Assembly (NCBI GenBank): GCA_013822345.1
Contig: PNKH01000015.1
Coordinates: forward strand, 1 to 64,000
Source: Isosphaera sp.
GTDB taxonomy: Bacteria > Planctomycetota > Planctomycetia > Gemmatales > Gemmataceae
Direction: 5' to 3'
Length of the DNA: 64,000 bases
The notes beneath the pieces were generated by a model. The model was given only the letters and a program-made list of their open reading frames with translations. It had not been told where the DNA came from and did no database searches. The position numbers and the translations under genes were made by a program. Within the stretch, counting starts at the first letter, position 1. Each line of letters starts with the position of its first letter. Shown piece by piece: positions 21,609 through 29,656 of the stretch.

Positions 21609-22622
21609 TCAGAAGTCGCCGCCGAGGACGTACCCGTCGTCGACCACGACGGCGTTCGACCAGGTGGTGCTGGTCATGGTCGCCGAGAACAGCCGGACGC
21701 TCCCGTCGGCCAGGGCGACGTTGACCCCGGCGGACTGGAGCCCGGACGCCGCCTCCGGGTCGCACACGTCCGGCCGCGGGTTCGCCTGGAACTTCGCGAT
21801 GTTCGCCTTCGTCGGCCCGCCGAACCAGGACCGGTAGTACCGCCGGCTGGCCCCGCCGTAGGCGACCGAGTTCTCCACCCCCCACAGGTTCCCGCCCGGG
21901 GTGCCGGCGGCCTGGTACGCGGCCGGGGTGCAGCTCATCCGCTTCTCCGCGAACATCACCGCGTTCGCCGTCCCGTCCAGGATGTTCTGCACCCTCGTGT
22001 TCGCGTTCCAGTTGTTGTTGTACCCCGGGGTAGTGGTCCCGCGGTGGGCGAACAGCCAGTAGTTGAACGCGTAGCTCGACCCGGCCCAGTCGGCCCCGCC
22101 GGTCGCCCCGGGGAAGTTCCCGAACGACCGCGGGCTGGACGCCCCGCCGTCGTTCCGGGAGTCCGGGCAGCCCGGGCCGGGGAACCCGGGGTCGCTCGGG
22201 GCGAGCAACGTCTTGAACACGTACGCCCGGCAGTCCTTCCCCTCGACCAGGGCGCTCGGGAACCCGTTCCACCGCCCGCCGGCCGCGGCGAAGAACCCCT
22301 CCTGCTCGATGTACGGCATGATGAGCATGAACAACCCGGTCCGGTCGTTCGTCCGGGTCACCGCCCACGGCCCGACGTTCTCGGCCGAGTAGCTGGCCGT
22401 CCACCCGGGCGGGAAGGTGCCGCGGACGTCGTGGGCGTTGTGGCACCCGAGGGCGAGCTGCTTGAGGTTGTTCTGGCTCTGCGCCCGGGCGGCCGCCTCC
22501 CGCACCTTCTGGACAGCCGGGAGCAGGAGCCCGACCAGGACGGCGATGATCGCGATGACCACCAACAGCTCGATCAGGGTGAACCCGCGCCGCGGCGCGG
22601 CCTGCCGGGAGAAGACAGACAT
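21609..22622 (-). CDS. DUF1559 pilin-headed secreted protein (element cargo)
   Basis: The start at ATG 22622 follows GGAGGG six bases upstream and gives 337 residues; the frame is open further upstream but lacks a ribosome site. The prepilin segment is [13 protein letters not shown], followed by a hydrophobic helix and [17 protein letters not shown]. The C-terminus reads [14 protein letters not shown], the family's D-G-S/G-V motif. It resembles the DUF1559 protein at 5468-6511 in its N-terminal 60 residues and differs after that. It is probably transcribed with the lipoprotein gene downstream. Confidence 0.92.
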   Translation of the reverse strand: MSVFSRQAAPRRGFTLIELLVVIAIIAVLVGLLLPAVQKVREAAARAQSQNNLKQLALGCHNAHDVRGTFPPGWTASYSAENVGPWAVTRTNDRTGLFMLIMPYIEQEGFFAAAGGRWNGFPSALVEGKDCRAYVFKTLLAPSDPGFPGPGCPDSRNDGGASSPRSFGNFPGATGGADWAGSSYAFNYWLFAHRGTTTPGYNNNWNANTRVQNILDGTANAVMFAEKRMSCTPAAYQAAGTPGGNLWGVENSVAYGGASRRYYRSWFGGPTKANIAKFQANPRPDVCDPEAASGLQSAGVNVALADGSVRLFSATMTSTTWSNAVVVDDGYVLGGDF

Positions 22623-22783
22623 GCCGACCCTCCGGGAGATGGACCGGGGCGGGTGCCGCCCCGCCCGGTACACTCCGGAACGGCCCGCGGCGGCCGCCAC
22701 CGCCGCGGGGAAATCTCAAACCCTTCACCCGGCGCGGTCGCCGGCCCCGGTCGGGTCGTCCCGCAACGCCCCCGCCCCGGCCG

Positions 22784-25186
22784 TCAGGCGAGGGCGGCGA
22801 AGACAACGTTATCGAGGAACATGGTCGAGCCGCCCGGGACCAGGCTCTCGAACACCAGGTCGTAGTCGGCCGCCGCCGCCACCGTGAAGTCGACGGAGTA
22901 CGTCTGGTAGGCGGTCCCGGCGACCGGGACCGGGACCGCCTGCGTGCCCCCGGCCCCGGTCAGCCGCACCCGCAGCTGCTGGTCCACCCCGCCGTTGAAC
23001 ACCCGCTGGGCGGCCCGGAACGTCACCCGGTAGGTGCCGGCCGGCAGGGCGACGGCCTGGCTGATGGTGGACACGTCCTGGAGGAACGCGACCTGGCTGC
23101 CCTGCGGGGCACTCGGCCCGCCGGCGGTGAACGGGCTGTTGTTCCCGCTCACCCCGGCGCTCGCGGAGAACGCCCACGGGTTCCCCCCGCCGACCGCCGG
23201 GGCGTACGCCGACACCCCCGCCCCCAGGTTCGGCGCCTCGAACCCGCCGCCCAGCAACCCGGCCGGCGGCGCCCCGACCGGGTCGACCGCCCCGGTCAGC
23301 GGCGGGGCGGTCGGGGACCGCCCGACGGCTGCCAGGATGTCGGCCGGGATCGCCGCCCCGATCCCGTTCACCGGGCTGTCCGCCCGCAGGGCGAACCGCT
23401 CCCACTCGGTCGCCCCGGTCCCGACGAACCGCGGGTCGGCGAACCGACCGTTCGCCTCGTACGCCGGCAGGGCCGCCCGGAACGCCGCCAGCGTCGGGTA
23501 CGACACCTGCCCGCCGTTGGTCGACGTCGGGTCCCACCGGACGACCGCCGGGAGCGGGTTCGAACTATCGAAGTAGACGTTGAAGTCGAGCAGCGAGACG
23601 AACTGGGCCGACGTCTGCGGGACGGTGAGGGTCGACCCGCCCCGGACCACCTGGATCGTCGGCTGGTCGTTCGTCGTCGTCCCGAAGTCGGCGATCCGGT
23701 TCGCGGCCCCGGTCACCTCCGCGAAGATGTTGTTGACGATCACGTTGTCGTACGTGTCGTACGTCGACCCGGCGGCCGCGTTCGGCCCGGTGTACTGGGT
23801 CCGGGCGTCCTCCTTGACGTTCAGGGCGACCCCGTTGGCGGCCAGCGTGTTGTTGTACACCCGGGTCTTCGACGCCCCGGCGATCAGCAGGCCGGTCCCG
23901 TTCCGGACGATCAGGTTGAACGCCACCACGTTGTCGTGGCTGATCTCGACGAAGACGCCCTGGTTCGTGTTGTCCGCCACCAGGTTGTCGACGATCATCG
24001 TCCGGAACATGTTGATGTCGACCCACAGCCCGGTGGCGAAGTTGTTCGCGAACGTGTTCCCGCGGATGACCATGTCGGACGCCCGGCCGAACTTCGCCCC
24101 GGCGGCCGCCCACGCGGTCCGGAACCCCTCGGCGTTGTTGAACGCGACCAGGTTGTCCTCGAACACCATGCGGTCGGTCACGAGCCCGAGCACCCCGTCG
24201 CTGCCGTTGCCCACGAACCGGCTGTTCCGGACCACCGCGTCCGCCGCACTGCTGCCGGAGATCTGGCCGTCCAGGTACAGGCCGGTGTGCCCGTTCCAGG
24301 CGAACGTGCTGCTCTCGACCGTCGTCCCGGCCGACCGGTGGTCGACCGGGATGAACGCGAAGTGGGCGAACCCGAGGCCGCGGATCGTCAGGTCGGGGGC
24401 GCCGCCGAAGTTCGACAGCCCGCGCCCGTACGCGCTCACCTCGACCGTCTTCCCGGCCGGGTCCGCCCCGACGTAGACGCGGAGTTCCGTCCCGACGGTG
24501 CCGATCCAGAACGTCCCCGGGCCGAACCACTCCGGGCCCTCCCGGGCGGCCGTCGTCGGGTTGTCCTGCACCTGCCTCAGGGACAGCCGGTCGACGAACA
24601 CCATGTCGAGCAGCCGGGAGGTCGGGCGGGCGGCGTCCACCTCCTCGACGTCGTTGAAGTACGGCGGGTAGTCGGTCTCGGCGTCGAACGTCCGGAGCCA
24701 CGGGTTGGCGGTCTTCGTCGCGAACGACAGCGGGGTGCTGACCCCGTTGATGCTGACCGTCTGGACCGGGGACCACCCGGTGGCGACCTTGCTCCCGAGG
24801 ATCCACGGCTTCGCCCCGGGGGCGGCCATCAGGGTCAGCCCGTCGGCGCTGACCGCGGTGCCGAACTTGTTGTGGTTCGGCACGTCCCGGTACTCGCCGT
24901 CGGCGAAGATGACGGTCGAGTTGGGCGGGAGGCTGCTGTTCAGGGTGAGGCGGGCGCTGCCGGGGGCGGCCGGGTTGGTGCTCGGCCCGCCGGTCGCGCC
25001 CGGGGCGACGTAGTAGACCGGCCCGGCCCCGGACGGCGGGACGTAGGTGTGGTCCGGGATGCCGATGGACGACAGGAGCTGGGCCGAGTCCGGGACGGCG
25101 TAGAACGCCGGGGTCACCCGGTCCTCCATCCGCTCGACGCGGAGCCGGGGTCCGGTCGGGGCGCGGCGGGGCTGCGAGCTCGACAT
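22784..25186 (-). CDS. Right-handed parallel beta-helix surface protein
   Basis: The 800-residue protein starts with a basic segment ending L-R-V-E-R-M-E-D-R-V-T-P-A, the planctomycete export-associated N-terminus. From about 240 to 480 the sequence is a ladder of beta-helix turns such as D-M-V-I-R-G-N-T-F-A-N-N and T-M-I-V-D-N-L-V-A-D-N-T. This fold is shared with polysaccharide lyases. The last 150 residues form a separate domain (G-G-F-E-A-P-N-L-G-A-G) that looks like a carbohydrate-binding sandwich and ends F-L-D-N-V-V-F-A-A-L-A. A role in binding or cutting polysaccharide at the cell surface is likely, but catalytic residues cannot be named. It lies divergent from the sigma factor gene. 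Confidence 0.85.
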   Translation of the reverse strand: MSSSQPRRAPTGPRLRVERMEDRVTPAFYAVPDSAQLLSSIGIPDHTYVPPSGAGPVYYVAPGATGGPSTNPAAPGSARLTLNSSLPPNSTVIFADGEYRDVPNHNKFGTAVSADGLTLMAAPGAKPWILGSKVATGWSPVQTVSINGVSTPLSFATKTANPWLRTFDAETDYPPYFNDVEEVDAARPTSRLLDMVFVDRLSLRQVQDNPTTAAREGPEWFGPGTFWIGTVGTELRVYVGADPAGKTVEVSAYGRGLSNFGGAPDLTIRGLGFAHFAFIPVDHRSAGTTVESSTFAWNGHTGLYLDGQISGSSAADAVVRNSRFVGNGSDGVLGLVTDRMVFEDNLVAFNNAEGFRTAWAAAGAKFGRASDMVIRGNTFANNFATGLWVDINMFRTMIVDNLVADNTNQGVFVEISHDNVVAFNLIVRNGTGLLIAGASKTRVYNNTLAANGVALNVKEDARTQYTGPNAAAGSTYDTYDNVIVNNIFAEVTGAANRIADFGTTTNDQPTIQVVRGGSTLTVPQTSAQFVSLLDFNVYFDSSNPLPAVVRWDPTSTNGGQVSYPTLAAFRAALPAYEANGRFADPRFVGTGATEWERFALRADSPVNGIGAAIPADILAAVGRSPTAPPLTGAVDPVGAPPAGLLGGGFEAPNLGAGVSAYAPAVGGGNPWAFSASAGVSGNNSPFTAGGPSAPQGSQVAFLQDVSTISQAVALPAGTYRVTFRAAQRVFNGGVDQQLRVRLTGAGGTQAVPVPVAGTAYQTYSVDFTVAAAADYDLVFESLVPGGSTMFLDNVVFAALA

Positions 25187-25353
25187 GCGAAGTCTCCGCG
25201 GGCGACAGGTGCGAGTCGGGGGCCGGCGAGGACGCAGTCCCCCACGTTAGAATCCGGAACCGCCGCCGCCGGCCGCCACCCGAACGGAGCGGCGACTGAT
25301 CCGTTGCCGCCGCACCGGTTACCAATTACCCTGGGACCGTCACCCTCCCATAC

Positions 25354-25968
25354 GTGTGCCCCGTGCCCACTGCCCCGCCGCCCGACGGCGACCACGACCC
25401 CGGGTCCGTCACCGGCTGGATCGACGAGATCCGGGCCGGCGACCCGGACGCCGCCCGCCGCCTCTGGGCCCGGTACTTCCGCCGCATGACCCGGTACTCC
25501 CTCAGCCGGCTGTGGGGGTCGGACCGGCGGGAGGCGGACGAGGAGGATGTCGCCCTGTCCGCGTTCGACTCGTTCTGCCGCGGGGCCGGGACGGGTCGGT
25601 TCCCGCACCTCGGCGGCCGCGACCGGCTGTGGGCCCTGCTGGTCCACATCATGGCCCGGAAGGCGGCCGACCGGGTCGCCCGGGAGAAGACGCAGAAGCG
25701 CGGCGGGGCGGCGGTCCGGGTCGGGGACGCGGCGCTGGAGGGCGTCGCGTCGCACGAGCCGCCGCCGGACTTGGCGGCCGAACTCGCCGAGGAGTTCCGC
25801 CGGCTGCTCGACCGGCTGCCGGACCCGTCGCTGCGGGCGGTCGCGGTGCTGAAGTTCGAGGGGTACGCCGGGGAAGAGATCGCCCGCCACCTCGGGTGCG
25901 GGGTGCGGACCGTCGAGCGGAAGCTGCTCCTGATCCGCCGGCTGTGGTCCGAGGAGGTGCCGTCGTGA
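25354..25968 (+). CDS. ECF-type RNA polymerase sigma factor
   Basis: The GTG at 25354 (or GTG 25363) gives about 204 residues. Region 2 is visible as D-P-D-A-A-R-R-L-W-A-R-Y-F-R-R-M, with D-R-L-W-A-L-L-V-H-I-M-A-R-K-A. Region 4 is L-K-F-E-G-Y-A-G-E-E-I-A-R-H-L-G-C, with R-T-V-E-R-K-L at its recognition helix. This belongs to the planctomycete ECF group that commonly sits beside a Ser/Thr kinase. The stop overlaps the kinase start as GTGA, so the two are translationally coupled. The kinase or its WD40 part may control the sigma factor. The target promoters are unknown. Confidence 0.9.
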   Translation: MCPVPTAPPPDGDHDPGSVTGWIDEIRAGDPDAARRLWARYFRRMTRYSLSRLWGSDRREADEEDVALSAFDSFCRGAGTGRFPHLGGRDRLWALLVHIMARKAADRVAREKTQKRGGAAVRVGDAALEGVASHEPPPDLAAELAEEFRRLLDRLPDPSLRAVAVLKFEGYAGEEIARHLGCGVRTVERKLLLIRRLWSEEVPS

Positions 25969-28900
25969 CCGACTCGTCGTCCCTGGACGACCCGCTCCAC
26001 GCCGGGTTGGAAGAGTTGCCGCTCGGCGACGCCCCGGAACTGGACCGGGTGTGCGACGCGTTCGAGGCGGCGTGGCGGGCCGGGAAGCGGCCGCCGGTCG
26101 AGGAGTTCGCCGGGTCGGCCGCCGGCGCGCTCCTGTGCGAACTGGTGTGCGTGGACATCGAGTACCGCCGGGCTGCCGGCGACGAGCCGACCGCCGCCGA
26201 GTACCTGGCCCGGTTCCCGTCACTCGACCCCGAGTGGTTGGGGCAGCTCCTGGCCGCCCCGGTCGGCCCGCCGCCGCCCGGCACCCCCGCCGCCGCCAAC
26301 CGCCTGGGCCGGTTCGAGCTGCTCGCGCAGGTCGGCCGCGGCGCGAGCGGCACCGTCTGGCGGGCGTTCGACCCGCGCCTCAGCCGGGTGGTCGCGCTGA
26401 AGGTGCCGCACCCCGGCATGGTCGGCTCGCCGGAGGCCGCCGAGCGGTTCCGCCGCGAGGCCCAGACGGCCGCCGGGCTGACGCACCCCGGGATCGTCGC
26501 CGTCCACGACGTGGCGACCGTGGACGGGGCGCCGGTGCTCGTCCAGGACTTCCTCGACGGCGAGTCGCTGCGGGACCGATTGGCGGCGGGTCGCGTTCCG
26601 TACCGCGACGCGGCCGGGCTCGCCGCCGACATCGCCGACGCTCTCGCCTACGCCCACGCCCGGGGCGCCGTCCACCGGGACATCAAGCCGGCGAACGTCG
26701 TGGTGACCCGCGACGGCCGGGCGGTGGTCGTCGACTTCGGGCTGGCACTCCAGGACGGCGGGACGCTCAGCCTGACGGCCGACGGGCAGGTGCTCGGGAC
26801 GCCGGCGTACATGAGCCCGGAGCAGGCGTCCGGGCGGTCGCACGCGGTCGACGGGCGGTCGGACGTGTACTCGCTCGGGGTGGTGCTGTACGAGATGCTG
26901 ACCGGCCGCCCGCCGTTCCGGGAGACCCAGGCGGCCCCCCTGCTGCGCCGCGTGATCGAGGACGAGCCGCCGCCGCCGCGGGCGTTCGACGACCGCCTGC
27001 CGCGCGACCTGGAGACGGTCTGCCTGAAGGCGATGGCGAAGGAGCCGTACCGCCGGTATGCGTCGGCCGTGGAGTTCGCGGACGACCTGCGGCGGTTCCT
27101 GGCCGGGGAGCCGGTCAAGGCCCGGCCGGCGGGCCGGGTCGGGCGCCTGGTCCGGTGGGTCCGGCGGCACCCGGCGACGGCCGGGCTGGCGGTCGCCACC
27201 GCGGTCGCGGCCCTGGTGCTGGTCGGGCTGGCGGTGAGCCTGGCGTACAACGCCCGGCTGCGGGCCGCGAACGCGGAGACGGCGGCGGCGCTGGCGCTGG
27301 AGGCGGAGCAGCGGGAGGCGGCGGAGGCGAGCCGGTACTTCCAGCGGCTGGCCCTGGCGTCGCGGGAGTGGGAGGAGGGGAACGCCGGGCGGGTCGGGCA
27401 GCTCCTCGACGAGTGCCCGCCGGCCCGCCGCGGGTGGGAGTGGGACTACCTCCGCGGCCTCACCCGCCGCGACCTCCTCACCCTCAAGCACTTCGACGAG
27501 GTCGACCTGTCGCGGCAGTTGTCGGCGGTGGCGTACTCCCCGGACGGCGGCCGGCTGGCGTCGGCGAGTTGGGACGGGAAGGTGCGGGTGTGGGACGCGG
27601 CGGCCGGCCGGAAGCTCGGCGAGTTCGCGCTGTTCGACTGGGGGGCGCAGTGCGTCGCGTGGCACCCGGACGGGCGGCGGCTCGCGGCCGGGGACGTGTT
27701 CGGCAAGGTCGTGCTGGTCGACGCGGCGACCGGGCGGGTCGAGCGGACGTTCCGGGGGAGCAGCCGGGCGGCGTACCGGGTCGCCTTCCGGCCGGACGGC
27801 GGGCGCCTGGCGGCCGGCGGCGGGGACGGCCCGTGGGAGACGTCCGACCGCAGCCGCCGGACCGGCGAGGTCCGGGTGTGGGAGGTCGAGACGGGGCGCG
27901 TGGTGTCGGTGCTCGGCGGGTTCGGCCAGGCGGTGACCGGGTTGGCGTACCACCCGTCCGGGCGAAGGCTGGCGGTCGCCGAGGGGGCGGTCACGACCGC
28001 GGGGGCGCTCGGCCGGCCGGGGGCGCTGAGCGTCTGGGACCCGGAGGCGAAGGCGCGGCTGTGGGGCGGGGTCGGGCACGAGGGGCCGTTGACCGCGGTC
28101 GCGTACAGCCCGGACGGCGGCAAGCTGGCGACCGCCGGGTGGGACCGGAGCGTCGTCCTGTGGGACGCCGATTCGGGTCGGCCGACCGGGACCCTGGTCG
28201 GGCACCGGGACTGGGTGCGGGCGGTGGCGTTCGCCCCGGACGGCCGGCACCTGGCGTCCGGCGGGAGCGACGCGACGGTGGTGGTGTGGGACGCGGCGAC
28301 CGGCCGGCCGGTGCGGCGGCTCCGCGGCCACACCCAGGGGGTGACCGGGGTGTCGTACCACCCGACGACCGGGCGGGTGGCGTCGTGCAGCGCGGACAAG
28401 ACGGTGAAGGTGTGGGACCCGTCGGCCGACCCGGAGGCGCGGGTGCTGGCCGGGGCCGGGCCGGTTACGGCGGTCGCGTTCCTGCCGGACGGCGGGCTGG
28501 TGTCCGCGGGGTATGCGGCGGCCGACGGCGCCGACCCGCGGCCGGCGCTGACCGTGTGGGACCCGGCGGACGGGTCGGTCCGCGGCCGGGTCGAGGGGCA
28601 CACCGACCGGATCCTGGGCGTGGCGGTGTCGGCGGACGGGCGGCGGGTCGCGTCCGGGGGTCGGGACCGGACGGTCCGGCTGTGGGAGGTGTCGGGCGGG
28701 GCGGTGGCGGCGGGGCCGGTGGTGGCCGGCCTGCCGAACGTCGTCCGCGGGGTGGCGCTGCGGCCGGACGGCCGGGTCCTCGCCGGGGCGACGATGCGGA
28801 CCCTGGCGGCGACGGCGAACGCCGACGAACTGTGGCGGTGGGACCTCCCCGGCGGTCGCGAACTCGAGCCGGCTCGGTCCACCGGCCAGGGCGGGTCGCT

Positions 28901-29384
28901 GAACGCCGTCGCCTACGCCCCGGACGGGTCGCTGGTGGCCGCGGCCTCCACCGGCGGGGTGATCGTGTTGTGGGACGAGGAGTCGGGGCGGGAGGTGGCC
29001 CAACTGGACCGCCACACCCGGATGGCGGCGTGCGTCGCGTTCAGCGCGGGCGGCCGGTTCCTGGCGTCCGGGGGCCAGGACCACGAGGCCCGGGTCTGGG
29101 ACCTGGCCCTGCTCCGGCGCGGGGAGAAGCCGAAGTTGGTCGCGACCCTGCGGGGCCACGCGCGGGGGGTGGCGGCGGTGGCGTTCAGCCCGGACGGGTC
29201 CCGGCTGGCGACCGGCGGGGAGGACGCGACGGTCAAGATCTGGGACGTCCGGTCCGGGCAGGAGGCGCTGACCCTGACCGGCCACACCGACGCCGTGACC
29301 GGGGTGGCGTTCAGCCCGAACGGGCAGCTGGTCGCCTCGTCGAGCCACGACGGCACCGTCCGCCTGTGGGGGGCCGACCGGTGA
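25965..29384 (+). CDS. Membrane Ser/Thr protein kinase with C-terminal WD40 propellers
   Basis: Starting at GTG 25965 gives 1,139 residues. The kinase domain (about 117-385) has the loop V-G-R-G-A-S-G-T-V, Lys in V-A-L-K-V, H-R-D-I-K-P-A-N-V, D-F-G-L-A and G-T-P-A-Y-M-S-P-E-Q. One membrane helix is at about 404-426 (A-T-A-V-A-A-L-V-L-V-G-L-A-V). A helical linker (430-500) follows, then WD40 blades from about 510 to the end, enough for two propellers. The N-terminal 110 residues are a small helical region typical of sigma-linked planctomycete kinases. It is the last cargo gene before the right attachment site and is coupled to the ECF sigma gene. Confidence 0.92.
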   Translation: MTDSSSLDDPLHAGLEELPLGDAPELDRVCDAFEAAWRAGKRPPVEEFAGSAAGALLCELVCVDIEYRRAAGDEPTAAEYLARFPSLDPEWLGQLLAAPVGPPPPGTPAAANRLGRFELLAQVGRGASGTVWRAFDPRLSRVVALKVPHPGMVGSPEAAERFRREAQTAAGLTHPGIVAVHDVATVDGAPVLVQDFLDGESLRDRLAAGRVPYRDAAGLAADIADALAYAHARGAVHRDIKPANVVVTRDGRAVVVDFGLALQDGGTLSLTADGQVLGTPAYMSPEQASGRSHAVDGRSDVYSLGVVLYEMLTGRPPFRETQAAPLLRRVIEDEPPPPRAFDDRLPRDLETVCLKAMAKEPYRRYASAVEFADDLRRFLAGEPVKARPAGRVGRLVRWVRRHPATAGLAVATAVAALVLVGLAVSLAYNARLRAANAETAAALALEAEQREAAEASRYFQRLALASREWEEGNAGRVGQLLDECPPARRGWEWDYLRGLTRRDLLTLKHFDEVDLSRQLSAVAYSPDGGRLASASWDGKVRVWDAAAGRKLGEFALFDWGAQCVAWHPDGRRLAAGDVFGKVVLVDAATGRVERTFRGSSRAAYRVAFRPDGGRLAAGGGDGPWETSDRSRRTGEVRVWEVETGRVVSVLGGFGQAVTGLAYHPSGRRLAVAEGAVTTAGALGRPGALSVWDPEAKARLWGGVGHEGPLTAVAYSPDGGKLATAGWDRSVVLWDADSGRPTGTLVGHRDWVRAVAFAPDGRHLASGGSDATVVVWDAATGRPVRRLRGHTQGVTGVSYHPTTGRVASCSADKTVKVWDPSADPEARVLAGAGPVTAVAFLPDGGLVSAGYAAADGADPRPALTVWDPADGSVRGRVEGHTDRILGVAVSADGRRVASGGRDRTVRLWEVSGGAVAAGPVVAGLPNVVRGVALRPDGRVLAGATMRTLAATANADELWRWDLPGGRELEPARSTGQGGSLNAVAYAPDGSLVAAASTGGVIVLWDEESGREVAQLDRHTRMAACVAFSAGGRFLASGGQDHEARVWDLALLRRGEKPKLVATLRGHARGVAAVAFSPDGSRLATGGEDATVKIWDVRSGQEALTLTGHTDAVTGVAFSPNGQLVASSSHDGTVRLWGADR

Positions 29385-29391
29385 AACCTGA

Positions 29392-29588
29392 CTACCCGGG
29401 GGGCGAGGGTGTGGTACGCACCATCGCCACCATCCCGGCTCGGATCGGCTCGGGCAGTGTTCCCCACCTCTCGACGAGTTGTGCCAAGTCGGGTGAAACC
29501 CGGGAGAGGAACGCCAAGCAGGACGCCAAGTGTTCGGCGTCAGTCGCGGAAGTCGTTACCGAGTCGGCCGATGCGGACGCCGGTGCGC
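29392..29588 (-). other. Detached alternative 3' end of the integrase gene
   Basis: This 197-bp stretch is open on the minus strand in the frame that crosses the right attachment core, and ends in TAG at 29392-29394. It encodes about 65 residues beginning R-A-P-A-S-A-S-A-D-S-V and containing D-L-A-Q-L-V-E-R-W and P-E-P-I-R-A-G-M-V-A-M-V-R. If the element circularises through the 68-bp core, the integrase gene would run from 16048 through the core into this segment. That gives 1,698 bases, exactly 566 codons. I recall similar W-x-x-L-P-x-x-x-R-A-x-x-x-A-M-V endings in other planctomycete recombinases. In the integrated state the segment has no start codon or promoter of its own. Confidence 0.8.
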
Positions 29589-29656
29589 GGTCTTCAAAAC
29601 CAGTGGGGGGTGTGAGCAACGCCCCCAGTGGGTTCGATTCCCATACACCCCCGCTC
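29589..29656 (+). repeat. Right attachment repeat (68 bp), partial selC copy
   Basis: This is the second exact copy of the selC 3' half. The sequence to its left differs from selC, so no acceptor or D stem can form and it is not a working tRNA. Its last two bases belong to the stop codon of the convergent hutU gene. Confidence 0.95.

Larger units (their letters stand above)
14548..29656. mobile_element. Integrative element inserted into selC (about 15.04 kb)
   Basis: Two exact 68-bp copies of the selC 3' half bound this segment; one unit plus interior is 15,041 bp. Just inside the left copy lies a tyrosine integrase gene with all catalytic residues. It is followed by a co-directional set of element-type genes: small zinc-ribbon protein, ATPase, TOPRIM primase-like protein, HTH protein and two small genes. 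The right part holds cargo: a type III restriction remnant, a lipoprotein, DUF1559, a beta-helix protein, and an ECF sigma factor with a kinase. No structural phage genes or conjugation genes are seen, so the element resembles an integrative mobilizable or satellite-type element. The broken ATPase suggests decay. Confidence 0.88.

Noticed and set aside
29589-29653. A second tRNA-Sec gene
   Set aside because: The 5' half with acceptor and D stem is missing; upstream bases cannot pair with the 3' acceptor. It is only the attachment repeat.
14548-29656. A complete prophage in the selC element
   Set aside because: No capsid, portal, terminase, tail or lysis genes are recognisable between the attachment repeats.
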